Origin: Rubrivivax sp. | Lineage (GTDB): Bacteria > Pseudomonadota > Gammaproteobacteria > Burkholderiales > Burkholderiaceae_C | Direction: 5' to 3' | Assembly (NCBI GenBank): GCA_016719535.1 | Contig: JADJYX010000001.1 | Location: 806,001 to 870,000, forward strand | DNA length: 64,000 nt | Shown: one piece after another, positions 42,964-53,588 of the stretch | How the letters are laid out: each line of letters opens with the position of its first letter | Numbering within the stretch: the first letter of the stretch is position 1 | Position numbers and translations under genes: made by a program | Notes under the pieces: model-generated | What the model was told of the DNA's origin: nothing | The model's input: the letters and a program-made list of their open reading frames with translations, nothing else | The model's database searches: none

Positions 42964-43422
42964 AGCGGCGCGGCCGGCAGGGGGATTTCGCCTGCGCGGC
43001 CGCATCGTGGCAGGCTCGTGCGCAGCGCGGCCGCGCGCCAGGCGGCCGCGCACCCGGGGCGGCCCGCAGGGGACGGTCGAAGCCCGTCATCGCCATCAGG
43101 GAAGCCCCCGACGAGGCACTACCGCTAGTGTCTTGTGGGGGTCGGCACCCCCAGATATAGTGTCGCCTCGTGCTATTCTCTCGACCTCGGCGAGGCGGCC
43201 CCGATTCCCATGAAGCCATGCTGCGAATCATCCGATCGCCCATGCCGTGACCGCGCAGCATGCGGTCCTGCGGTCGAAGGGGCTGCGCCGAAATCGTTGT
43301 CCGTCGATGCCTGCTTCCGCCTCTGGCTGGTGGCGGGCTTTCTGTTGCGCTTCCGATAAGAAGGCCAGGGCCCGTCGCTCACGCGCGGCTCGTGCCTCGT
43401 TGACCGTCCACAAGGGGATTCG
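42964..43422. other. 459-base gene-free stretch: ampD 3' region and nrdA leader
   Basis: The first part holds a GC-rich inverted repeat, GCGCGGCCG (43025-43033) and CGGCCGCGC (43043-43051), a possible 3' end for pilSR-ampD without a T run. The middle holds two NrdR-like boxes. From about 43180 to 43422 is a long leader for nrdA. A TATTCT at 43174-43179 could be a -10, but no matching -35 is present. Short open frames here have no coding character. Confidence 0.6.
43116..43163 (+). promoter_or_regulatory. Pair of NrdR-type boxes upstream of nrdA
   Basis: Box 1, GCACTACCGCTAGTGT (43116-43131), has perfect outer arms CACTA/TAGTG. Box 2, CCCCCAGATATAGTGT (43148-43163), has a perfect right half and a weak left half against the NrdR consensus ACACwATATATwGTGT. 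Their starts are 32 bases apart, three helical turns, the usual spacing of NrdR box pairs. NrdR would repress nrdAB when dATP or ATP is bound. Confidence 0.7.
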
Positions 43423-46308
<2,886 letters not shown>

Positions 46309-46312
46309 GGCG

Positions 46313-46374
46313 CGAAGCGATGCGCGTGCAGGGCATGCGCGCATCGCTTCGTTCATCACGCATCGCTTCGATGC
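46313..46374 (+). promoter_or_regulatory. Alternative hairpins between nrdA and nrdB
   Basis: Starting four bases after the nrdA stop, CGAAGCGATGCGCG (46313-46326) pairs perfectly with CGCGCATCGCTTCG (46338-46351), a 14-bp stem with an 11-base loop. A further copy of GCATCGCTTCG lies at 46360-46370 and forms its own hairpin GCATCG-CTT-CGATGC (46360-46374). The first arm could pair with either later copy, so two exclusive folds exist. No T run follows. Confidence 0.6.
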
Positions 46375-46467
46375 ACTGCTGCAACAACACGCACGACTCA
46401 CTGTCAACAAGTGCTTGGTGTTGCCGCGCAACACTCGGATAATTCCGAATCACAGGACGTACGACAC

Positions 46468-47679
46468 ATGCTGGTCTGGGACGACGAAGTCAAAGCCTCA
46501 TCGACGAATGCCAATGCAGTCGCAGCTTCGCTGCCGCTGCGTGATCCGGAGCCCACGCTGCGCGTGGCACAGGTCGCCGATACCCGCATCGCCAAGCCCA
46601 GTGCCCTTGCCAATGCGCCGCGTGCAGCGGTGGCTGCGGTCATGCCCGAGGTCGACGCGCGCCGCCGCGTGAACGTCGCCGACAAGCGCATCATCAACGG
46701 CCAGACCGACGTCAACCAGCTGGTGCCGTTCAAGTACAAGTGGGCCTGGGAGAAATACCTCTCGGCCTGCGCCAACCACTGGATGCCGCAAGAGGTCAAC
46801 ATGTCGCGCGACATCGCGACCTGGAAGGACCCGAACGGCCTGACCGAGGACGAGCGCCGCATCATCAAGCGCAACCTCGGCTTCTTCGTCACCGCCGATT
46901 CGCTGGCCGCCAACAACATCACCCTGGGCACCTACCGCCACATCACGGCACCCGAGTGCCGCCAGTTCCTGCTGCGCCAGGCCTTCGAAGAAGCGATCCA
47001 CACCCACGCCTACCAGTACATCGTCGAATCGCTGGGCCTGGACGAAGGCGAGATCTTCAACGCCTACCACGAGGTCTCGTCGATCCGCGACAAGGACGAG
47101 TTCCTGATCCCGTTCATCGACGCGATCATGGATCCGAACTTCCACACCGGCACGCCCGAAGCCGACCAGACGCTGCTCAAGAGCCTGATCGTCTTCGCCT
47201 GCCTGATGGAAGGCCTGTTCTTCTACGTCGGCTTCACGCAGATCCTGGCGCTGGGCCGGCAGAACAAGATGACCGGCGCCGCCGAGCAGTACCAGTACAT
47301 CCTGCGCGACGAGTCGATGCACTGCAACTTCGGCATCGACCTCATCAACCAGATCAAGCTCGAGAACCCGCAGCTGTGGACGCCGGCCTTCAAGGCCGAG
47401 ATCAAGGCGCTGTTCGAGCGGGCGGTCGAGCTCGAATACCGCTACGCCGAGGACACCATGCCGCGTGGTGTGCTGGGGCTCAACGCGTCGATGTTCAAGG
47501 GCTACCTGCGCTACATCGCCAATCGCCGCGCCACCCAGATCGGCCTGGAGGCCTTGTTCCCGAACGAGGAAAATCCATTCCCCTGGATGAGCGAAATGAT
47601 CGACCTGAAGAAGGAACGCAACTTCTTCGAGACGCGCGTGATCGACTACCAGACCGGTGGCGCGTTGTCCTGGGACTGA
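46468..47679 (+). CDS. nrdB: Ribonucleotide reductase class Ia, beta subunit
   Basis: Diiron-tyrosyl radical subunit, 403 residues from ATG 46468; AGGA ten bases upstream supports this start over a GTG at 46411. Iron ligands and the radical region: MSRDIATWKDP, RQAFEEAIHTHAYQYI (Glu, His and the candidate radical Tyr), LMEGLFFYVGF and RDESMHCNFGIDLIN. The N-terminal 85 residues before DKRIINGQTDVNQL are a variable Ala-rich extension. Separated from nrdA by 159 bases. Confidence 0.95.
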   Translation: MLVWDDEVKASSTNANAVAASLPLRDPEPTLRVAQVADTRIAKPSALANAPRAAVAAVMPEVDARRRVNVADKRIINGQTDVNQLVPFKYKWAWEKYLSACANHWMPQEVNMSRDIATWKDPNGLTEDERRIIKRNLGFFVTADSLAANNITLGTYRHITAPECRQFLLRQAFEEAIHTHAYQYIVESLGLDEGEIFNAYHEVSSIRDKDEFLIPFIDAIMDPNFHTGTPEADQTLLKSLIVFACLMEGLFFYVGFTQILALGRQNKMTGAAEQYQYILRDESMHCNFGIDLINQIKLENPQLWTPAFKAEIKALFERAVELEYRYAEDTMPRGVLGLNASMFKGYLRYIANRRATQIGLEALFPNEENPFPWMSEMIDLKKERNFFETRVIDYQTGGALSWD

Positions 47680-47983
47680 GTTCGAGAACCATGGTGACGA
47701 CGCTGCTGCCCGCGCACCCTGCCGCTGCCCTCGTGGCCGCGGCGGTGCGGTATGAGCGTGTGGTGTCGATCGCCTTAGAAGGGCGCCTCAGCGCCCCCTG
47801 TGAGCGATCAAGATCCGCGACCCGACGCATGCGCACGCCAGATGCCGCAGCCCGGTTCGCACCCCTGTTCACGGCACCGCGGCAACGGTCGGGCACCCGC
47901 CTGGCCGCAGACCATCGGGCCGTGAATCGTCGTGCTGTATGCAGCAGCACGGTGCTCTTTGCAACTTGATCAAGGAGATCGTT
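47680..47983. other. 304-base gene-free stretch before the histone-like gene
   Basis: Between the nrdB stop and the histone-like gene. It contains a short stem-loop, GGGCGC-CTCA-GCGCCC, at 47781-47796, which may be the nrdAB 3' end. The ribosome site AAGGAG (47972-47977) belongs to the next gene. I see no convincing promoter or coding frame. Confidence 0.5.
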
Positions 47984-48430
47984 ATGGCAACTGCGAAAAA
48001 GGCCGCTCCGGCCAAGAAGGCGGCCGCGAAGAAGGCCCCGGCGAAGAAGGCGGCCCCGGCGAAGAAGGCCGCCCCCGCGAAGAAGGCGGCTCCGGCGAAG
48101 AAGGCGGCCGCGAAGAAGGCCGCCCCGCCGAAGAAGGCGGCCGCGAAGAAGGCCGCCCCGGCGAAGAAGGCCGCTGCGAAGAAGGCCGCGCCGGCGAAGA
48201 AGGCCGCTGCGAAGAAGGCGGCGCCGGCGAAGAAGGCCGCGCCTGCCAAGAAGGCCGCGCCGGCGAAGAAGGCCGCTGCCGCCAAGAAGCCCGCGGCGAA
48301 GAAGCCGGCCGCCAAGAAGGCAGCGAAGAAGGTGGCACCCGCGGCGCCCGCAGCCCCTGCGGCGCCTGCTGCGAAGACGGCGCTGAGCCCGGCTGCGGCC
48401 TGGCCCTTCCCGACGGGCAACAAGCCTTGA
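47984..48430 (+). CDS. Histone H1-like lysine/alanine/proline-rich DNA-binding protein
   Basis: 148 residues. About 115 residues are a near-perfect tandem array of AAPAKK and AAAKK units (MATAKKAAPAKKAAAKKAPA onward), followed by a basic AKKPAAKK segment, a neutral APAAPAAPAAP spacer and a fixed-looking end, AAAWPFPTGNKP. Such proteins resemble the C-terminal domain of eukaryotic H1 and bind DNA without sequence preference; they are common in Burkholderiales. A strong ribosome site, AAGGAG, precedes the ATG and a good terminator follows, which fits high expression. The repeat number is likely to vary between strains. Confidence 0.9.
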   Translation: MATAKKAAPAKKAAAKKAPAKKAAPAKKAAPAKKAAPAKKAAAKKAAPPKKAAAKKAAPAKKAAAKKAAPAKKAAAKKAAPAKKAAPAKKAAPAKKAAAAKKPAAKKPAAKKAAKKVAPAAPAAPAAPAAKTALSPAAAWPFPTGNKP

Positions 48431-48452
48431 GCGCTTGACCACGGTCGGTCCC

Positions 48453-48479
48453 GTCAGGGGGTGCTGGTCACCCCCTGAC
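48453..48479 (+). other. 11-bp perfect hairpin after the histone-like gene
   Basis: GTCAGGGGGTG / CACCCCCTGAC around CTGGT, 22 bases past the stop codon and just before the intrinsic terminator. It may stabilise the 3' end of the mRNA. Confidence 0.55.
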
Positions 48480-48495
48480 CGGAGCCTTGCGCAAG

Positions 48496-48520
48496 AGCCC
48501 GGCTGTGCCGGGCTTTTTTT
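48496..48520 (+). terminator. Intrinsic terminator of the histone-like gene
   Basis: AGCCCGGC-TGT-GCCGGGCT stem of 8 bp followed at once by a run of T (GGCTTTTTTT). This is the clearest factor-independent terminator in the window. Confidence 0.9.
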
Positions 48521-48540
48521 GTTCCCCTGCATGAGACCCG

Positions 48541-48876
48541 ATGACCGCCGCCCATGACCTGCCATGCCTGAAGGCCAGCCGGGCCGGCGCCGGCTGCGAA
48601 TTGCTCGTGCAGGTGGTCCCCAATGCCGGGCGCACGGTCATCGCTGGCCTGCACGACGGTGCCTTGCGGGTGCGACTGGCTGCGCCGCCGATCGAAGGGC
48701 GTGCCAATGCCGAATTGCTGCAGTGGCTGGCGCGCGCGCTCGAGCTGCCGCGGCGCGCCGTCACGCTGGCTGGTGGCGAGATTTCGCGGCGCAAGCGGTT
48801 GCATGTCGCTTGTCCGCCTGAGACCCTGGCCGCCTGGCTGCGCGATCAACTGGCTGCTGGTGACCCGCGCACCTGA
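48541..48876 (+). CDS. DUF167 (YggU-family) protein
   Basis: Small conserved protein of 111 residues of unknown function. Core: ELLVQVVPNAGRTVIAGLHD, then LRVRLAAPPIEGRANAELLQ and VTLAGGEISRRKRLHV, the full DUF167 pattern with its GRAN motif. In many bacteria it lies next to yggT; here it follows the histone-like gene and is convergent with a sugar-kinase gene. Confidence 0.88.
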   Translation: MTAAHDLPCLKASRAGAGCELLVQVVPNAGRTVIAGLHDGALRVRLAAPPIEGRANAELLQWLARALELPRRAVTLAGGEISRRKRLHVACPPETLAAWLRDQLAAGDPRT

Positions 48877-48898
48877 ACGGCGCGCGGGCGGCGATCGT

Positions 48899-49804
48899 TC
48901 AGACGCCGAGTGCCGCGCGGTCGAGGACGTGGTTCTGGCCGCCGCGGCAGGCGATCTTCAGCGCACCGATGCGATTGCCCAGTTCGACACTGCGGCGCAG
49001 CGACCAGCCGCGCTCCAGGCCGAAGAGCAGGGCGCCGCGGAAGGCGTCGCCGCAGCCGGTGGGGTCAACCACCTGCTCGGCGGCCACACCCGGGATGCGT
49101 TCGCAACGACCGTCGATCCAGAGGTCGCAGCCCTCATGGCCCAGCGTCACGATCACGCCCTGCAGATCCAGCTTCGACATCGCCTCCAGCGTGAGGCCGG
49201 TGCGGTCGCACAGCATGCGTCCTTCGTAATCATTCACCGCCACCCAGGATGCGCGCTCGACAAAACGGCGCAGCTCGCTGCCGTCGAACATCGGCAACTG
49301 CTGGCCGGGGTCGAAGATGAAGGGGATGCCAGCGTCGCCGAGTTGCCGTGCGCGCTTGATCATCGCCTCGCGGCCGTCGGGGGCGATGATGGCAATCTGC
49401 AGATCGTCGCGTGACGGCAGGTCGATGCGGTGCGCCTGCTGCATCGCGCCGGGGTGGAAGGCGGTGATCTGGTTGTTGTCGGTGTCGGTGATGATGATCG
49501 CCTGCGCCGTATAGGTGGCGTCGTCGCGCAGCACCAGCGAGGTATCGGCGCCCCAGCCCTGCAGCCGCGCCAGGTAGTCGCCGCCGTCGTTGCCCAGCGC
49601 GGCCATCACCACCGGCTGGCCGCCCAGCGCCTGCAGCGTATAGGCGATATTGCCGGCGCAGCCACCGAACTCGCGCCGCAGCGTCGGCACCAGGAAGGAC
49701 ACATTCAGGATGTGCACCTGGTCGGGCAGGATCTGCTGCGAGAAGCGGCCCGGAAAGTTGGTGATGGTGTCGAAGGCGAGTGATCCGCAGATCAGGGCGG
49801 GCAT
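48899..49804 (-). CDS. PfkB-family carbohydrate kinase (adenosine kinase-like)
   Basis: Ribokinase-fold kinase of 301 residues. GGCAGNIAYTLQALGG (substrate-binding signature), DPGQQLP, VTLGHEGCDLW and the C-terminal signature DPTGCGDAFRGALLFGL, with the catalytic Asp and anion hole. The GAMQQAH and FSQQILPDQVHILNVSF segments resemble proteins annotated as bacterial adenosine kinase in Burkholderiales; the substrate is not proven by sequence. Single gene with a 47-base gap to the next gene upstream. Confidence 0.88.
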   Translation of the reverse strand: MPALICGSLAFDTITNFPGRFSQQILPDQVHILNVSFLVPTLRREFGGCAGNIAYTLQALGGQPVVMAALGNDGGDYLARLQGWGADTSLVLRDDATYTAQAIIITDTDNNQITAFHPGAMQQAHRIDLPSRDDLQIAIIAPDGREAMIKRARQLGDAGIPFIFDPGQQLPMFDGSELRRFVERASWVAVNDYEGRMLCDRTGLTLEAMSKLDLQGVIVTLGHEGCDLWIDGRCERIPGVAAEQVVDPTGCGDAFRGALLFGLERGWSLRRSVELGNRIGALKIACRGGQNHVLDRAALGV

Positions 49805-49851
49805 GGTGTCTCCAGGCGGGCAGAAGGGGGCGGGTGCCGCAGGGCGCGCAT

Positions 49852-50901
49852 TCAGGGGTAGAAGATCTCGACGGTATAGCCGCTGACCGCGCCGCCGATG
49901 CCCAGCGGCACCTGGATCGGCAGCTCGCTGCCCGGCTTGAGGCTGCGCAGCGGCAGGTTCAGGTCGCTCATCTGCAGCACGCGGCGGGCGATGGGCTGGC
50001 CTTGCGCATCGGTGAGCGCGAGGTCCAGCGCCGGCGCGGCGACCTCGACCGCCGCACGGTTGCGCAGCGTGACGGCCAGCCGGTAGACCGGCGCACCGTC
50101 GACGCGCAGCAGCGCGCTGCTTTCCATCGACAGCGCATCGATCTGCCGGTACTCGCCGATGCGGCAGCCGATGGCGGCACAGGCCTGCTGAAGTATGGAC
50201 CGTGCTGCGGGCGAGGCGGCCGCGATGCGGTCGCGGAAGCTGTAGGTGGCCTGCGCGGCCAGGCCCAGGGCCGCCAGCAGCGATGCCAGCCCCAGTGCCA
50301 GCCGCACGCCGGGCCGGCGCCAGCGCGCGGCCCGCTCGGCCCGCAGCACGAACGACGGCGCCGGCGGCAACGCGGGTGCGGGATCGTCGGTGGTCCCGGA
50401 TGGCGGGGCAACGGCGGTGGGGGCGTCCGCCGCCAGGACCGTCGCGTCGGCCGCCGGCGCGGGCGCCGTGGCCGGGGCGACCGTCGCATCAAAACCGAAG
50501 TCCGGTTCGACACGGTCGCTGGCGCAGGCGGTGGGCGCATCGGCGGCCGGCAGGGCCAGGTCGGGGTTGAGCGCGCCGTCGGTCGCGACCACCTCCACGC
50601 CCGGCGGCAGGTCGATCAGCGTCGCTTCGGCGGCGACGGCGGCGGGGGATGACGCCGGATCGTGGCCGACGGCCGCGTCCCGGCCCGCGACAGGCGCCGG
50701 CCCGATCGTGGTGACGGACTCGACGACCGCCGGTGCCGCTTCGGCCGCCTTGCGCACCGCCGACCATTCGACCATCGTCTCCAGGGCATTGAAGGCCTCG
50801 CTGCAGCGACCGCAGCGCACCCAGCCTTCGGAAACGCGGAGCTGGTCCTGCACGACACGAAAGACCGTGCCGCAGGCGGGGCAGCGCGTGGCCAGGGTCA
50901 T
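49852..50901 (-). CDS. Zinc-ribbon DUF3426 membrane protein
   Basis: 349 residues. An N-terminal zinc ribbon with two CxxC pairs (RCPACGTVFRVVQ and VRCGRCSEAFNAL), a 130-residue Ala/Pro/Asp-rich linker, one membrane helix (LALGLASLLAALGLAAQATY) and a C-terminal DUF3426 domain (YRLAVTLRNRAAVEVAAPAL and PGSELPIQVPLG) probably in the periplasm. The gene commonly follows prmA in Betaproteobacteria. Function unknown. Confidence 0.88.
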   Translation of the reverse strand: MTLATRCPACGTVFRVVQDQLRVSEGWVRCGRCSEAFNALETMVEWSAVRKAAEAAPAVVESVTTIGPAPVAGRDAAVGHDPASSPAAVAAEATLIDLPPGVEVVATDGALNPDLALPAADAPTACASDRVEPDFGFDATVAPATAPAPAADATVLAADAPTAVAPPSGTTDDPAPALPPAPSFVLRAERAARWRRPGVRLALGLASLLAALGLAAQATYSFRDRIAAASPAARSILQQACAAIGCRIGEYRQIDALSMESSALLRVDGAPVYRLAVTLRNRAAVEVAAPALDLALTDAQGQPIARRVLQMSDLNLPLRSLKPGSELPIQVPLGIGGAVSGYTVEIFYP

Positions 50902-50929
50902 CGGTCGATCATGCCACGCGACCTGCGCC

Positions 50930-51838
50930 TCATGCCGTCGGGGCCGACCCGCTCAGCAGCACCCAGCCGTCCTGTTCGTCGGCGACCGCCAGCGTCAGCC
51001 AGGGCGCGTACGCGTCCTGCAGTTCGGCCGTCTGGCGCGACAGGATGCCGGCCAGCACCAGCGGTGCGCCCGGTGCCAGGTGGCTGCACAGCAGCGGCGC
51101 CAGCAGCTTCAGCGGCGTGGCCAGGATGTTGGCCAGCACCGTGGTGTAAAGGCCCTCGGCGCGGTCGGGCAGGCCGCTGGCGATCTGCACGCCGTTGGCG
51201 CGCGCATTGGCCTGCGTCGATGCGACGGCGGCCGGATCGATGTCGACCGCATCGACGGCCTTGGCGCCGTGCAGCGCGGCGGCGATGGCCAGGATGCCCG
51301 AGCCGCAGCCATAGTCGAGCACACGCTCGAGGCATGCGCCGTGGCCGGCTTCGGCCTGTGCCGCGATCCAGCGCAGGCACATGCGCGTCGTCGGGTGCGT
51401 GCCGGTGCCGAAGGCCATGCCCGGGTCGAGCCGGAGCACGCGCTCGGCGCCGGCGGGCGGCTCGTGCCAGCTTGGCACGATCCAGAATGAAGCCGTGATC
51501 GGGATCGGCTCGAACTGGCTCTGCGTGATGCGCACCCAGTCCTGCTCCGCCAGCTCCTGCAGCGCCTGCACGTGCAGGCCCTCGGCCCAGTCCTGGGCCA
51601 GCAGCAGCGTGGCCGCCGCCTCGGCCTGGTCGCGGCCCTCGAACAGCGCACGCAGTGTCGAGCGGGTCCAGCCTGCGTCCGGCGCCGGCAGGCCGGGTTC
51701 GCCGAACAGGGCCTGTTCGGCGTCGGTGTCGGCATCGGCATCCTCGACCGATACCGACAGCGCGTCGAGCTCGTCGGCAAGCGCGTCGCTGACCGGTTCC
51801 ACCAGCGCCTGCGGCGCGCGCAGCACGAGTTCGAACAT
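50930..51838 (-). CDS. prmA: Ribosomal protein L11 methyltransferase
   Basis: Trimethylates lysines and the N terminus of ribosomal protein L11. 302 residues: an N-terminal L11-recognition domain (MFELVLRAPQALVEPVSDAL), a linker with LDPGMAFGTGTHPTTRMCL, and an AdoMet domain with VLDYGCGSGILAIAA and VLANILATPLK (NPxx-like catalytic loop). One base after the accC stop. Confidence 0.96.
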   Translation of the reverse strand: MFELVLRAPQALVEPVSDALADELDALSVSVEDADADTDAEQALFGEPGLPAPDAGWTRSTLRALFEGRDQAEAAATLLLAQDWAEGLHVQALQELAEQDWVRITQSQFEPIPITASFWIVPSWHEPPAGAERVLRLDPGMAFGTGTHPTTRMCLRWIAAQAEAGHGACLERVLDYGCGSGILAIAAALHGAKAVDAVDIDPAAVASTQANARANGVQIASGLPDRAEGLYTTVLANILATPLKLLAPLLCSHLAPGAPLVLAGILSRQTAELQDAYAPWLTLAVADEQDGWVLLSGSAPTA

Positions 51839-51839
51839 G

Positions 51840-53087
51840 TCAGCGCCGATGTTGCGCCATCCAGCCTTCCAGGTAATGGATGCTGGTGCCGCCTTCGACG
51901 AACTTGGCGTCCACCATCAGTTCGCGGTGCAGCGGGATGTTGGTGTGGATGCCCTCGACCACCGTCTCCGACAGCGCCGTGCGCATGCGCGCCAGCGCCT
52001 GGTCGCGCGTGTCGCCATGGACGATGATCTTGCCGATCATCGAGTCGTAGTTGGGCGGCACGAAATAGTTGGTATAGACATGCGAGTCGACGCGCACGCC
52101 GGGGCCGCCCGGCGGGTGCCACATCGTGATGCGGCCGGGCGACGGGGTGAACTTGTACGGGTCCTCGGCGTTGATGCGGCACTCGACGGCATGGCCGCGC
52201 ATCTGGATCGCGCGCTGGCTGAAGGGCAGCTTCTCGCCGGCGGCGACGCGGATCTGCATCTGCACGATGTCGATGCCGGTGACGAGTTCGGTCACCGGAT
52301 GCTCGACCTGCACGCGCGTATTCATCTCGATGAAATAGAACTCGCCGTCCTCGTACAGGAACTCGAAGGTGCCGGCGCCGCGGTAGCCCATCTTCTTGCA
52401 GGCCGTGGCGCAGCGGTCGCCGATGCGCTCGATGATGCGGCGCGGGATGCCCGGTGCCGGCGCTTCCTCGATGATCTTCTGGTGGCGGCGCTGCATCGAG
52501 CAGTCGCGCTCTCCCAGCCAGACGGCATTGCGCTGCGTGTCGGCCAGCACCTGGATCTCGATGTGCCGCGGGTTTTCGAGAAACTTCTCCATGTACACGG
52601 CCGGGTTGCCGAAGGCGGCGCCGGCCTCGGTGCGCGTGGTCTGCACGGCGTTGATCAGCGCGGCTTCGGTGTGCACCACGCGCATGCCGCGCCCGCCGCC
52701 GCCGCCGGCGGCCTTGATGATCACCGGGTAGCCGATCGTGCGCGCGATGCGGATGATCTCCTTCGGATCGTCGGGCAGTGCGCCCTCGCTGCCGGGCACG
52801 CAGGGCACGCCCGACTTGATCATGGACTGCTTGGCCGCCACCTTGTCGCCCATGGTGCGGATCGATTCCGGCGAGGGGCCGATGAAGACGAAGCCACTCT
52901 TCTCGACGCGTTCGCAGAAGTCGGCGTTTTCGGACAGGAAGCCGTAGCCGGGGTGGATGGCCTCGGCATCGGTCACCTCGGCGGCCGAGATGATGGCCGG
53001 CATGTTGAGGTAGCTGTGGCTGGATGCCGCCGGGCCGATGCACACCGCCTCGTCGGCCAGCTTGACATACGGGGTCTTCTTGAACAC
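51840..53087 (-). CDS. accC: Acetyl-CoA carboxylase biotin carboxylase subunit, N-terminally deleted
   Basis: Carboxylates the biotin of AccB using ATP and bicarbonate. From GTG 53087 the protein starts VFKKTPYVKLADEAVCIGP. In ordinary AccC, MFKK is followed by ILIANRGEIALR and about 24 more residues before YVKLADE, so roughly 36 codons of the first Rossmann segment are missing in frame (415 versus about 450 residues). The rest is intact: IHPGYGFLSEN, KAAGGGGGRGMRVVH, EMNTRVQVEHPVTE and ECRINAEDP. Nothing upstream encodes the missing part, because accB ends 11 bases away. Either the copy is defective, the deletion is tolerated, or the sequence is wrong. Confidence 0.88.
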   Translation of the reverse strand: MFKKTPYVKLADEAVCIGPAASSHSYLNMPAIISAAEVTDAEAIHPGYGFLSENADFCERVEKSGFVFIGPSPESIRTMGDKVAAKQSMIKSGVPCVPGSEGALPDDPKEIIRIARTIGYPVIIKAAGGGGGRGMRVVHTEAALINAVQTTRTEAGAAFGNPAVYMEKFLENPRHIEIQVLADTQRNAVWLGERDCSMQRRHQKIIEEAPAPGIPRRIIERIGDRCATACKKMGYRGAGTFEFLYEDGEFYFIEMNTRVQVEHPVTELVTGIDIVQMQIRVAAGEKLPFSQRAIQMRGHAVECRINAEDPYKFTPSPGRITMWHPPGGPGVRVDSHVYTNYFVPPNYDSMIGKIIVHGDTRDQALARMRTALSETVVEGIHTNIPLHRELMVDAKFVEGGTSIHYLEGWMAQHRR

Positions 53088-53098
53088 GAGGCGGCGCC

Positions 53099-53545
53099 TT
53101 ATTCGAGCTCGAACAGCGGCTGGCCGAATTCGACCGCCTGGCCGTTTTCGCACAGGACGCGGCGGATCGTGCCGCCGACGTCGGTCTCGATCTCGTTCAT
53201 GATCTTCATCGCCTCGATGATGCAGACCGGGTCGCCTTCCTTGACCACGCTGCCGACGTCGACGAAGGCCTTCGCGCCCGGGCTGGGCGAGCGATAGAAG
53301 GTGCCGACCATCGGCGACTTGACGACGCGCGCCGCCGGCGCTGCCGGTGCCTCGGCGGGCGCGGCCGTCGCCGCCGGCGCCGCCATCGGGGCGGCCGCCG
53401 GCGCCAGCGCCGGGGCGGGCGCCGCGACGACGGCGCCGCTGCCTTTGACGATGCGCACCTTGCCTTCGGCTTCGGTGATCTCGAGCTCGGAGATGTTCGA
53501 TTCCGACACGAGGTCGATCAGCGTCTTGAGTTTTCTCAGGTCCAT
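53099..53545 (-). CDS. accB: Biotin carboxyl carrier protein of acetyl-CoA carboxylase
   Basis: Carries biotin between biotin carboxylase and carboxyltransferase. 148 residues: an N-terminal helical segment (MDLRKLKTLIDLVSESNISE), an Ala/Pro-rich flexible linker, and a biotinyl domain with SPMVGTFYRSPSPGA, the biotinylated lysine in EAMKIMNE and a closing FGQPLFELE. 43 bases after aroQ and 11 bases before accC. Confidence 0.96.
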   Translation of the reverse strand: MDLRKLKTLIDLVSESNISELEITEAEGKVRIVKGSGAVVAAPAPALAPAAAPMAAPAATAAPAEAPAAPAARVVKSPMVGTFYRSPSPGAKAFVDVGSVVKEGDPVCIIEAMKIMNEIETDVGGTIRRVLCENGQAVEFGQPLFELE

Positions 53546-53588
53546 GGAATTCCTCGGTGGGCCCGCCCGGAAGGCGCCGGGCCGGGGT

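Noticed and set aside
46411..46467. Upstream GTG start for nrdB
   Set aside because: It lacks a ribosome site and similarity, while ATG 46468 has AGGA at proper distance.
47984..48340. CRISPR-like or tandem non-coding repeat array
   Set aside because: The repeats are in-frame codons for AAPAKK units with a ribosome site, start, stop and terminator. There are no unique spacers and no cas genes.
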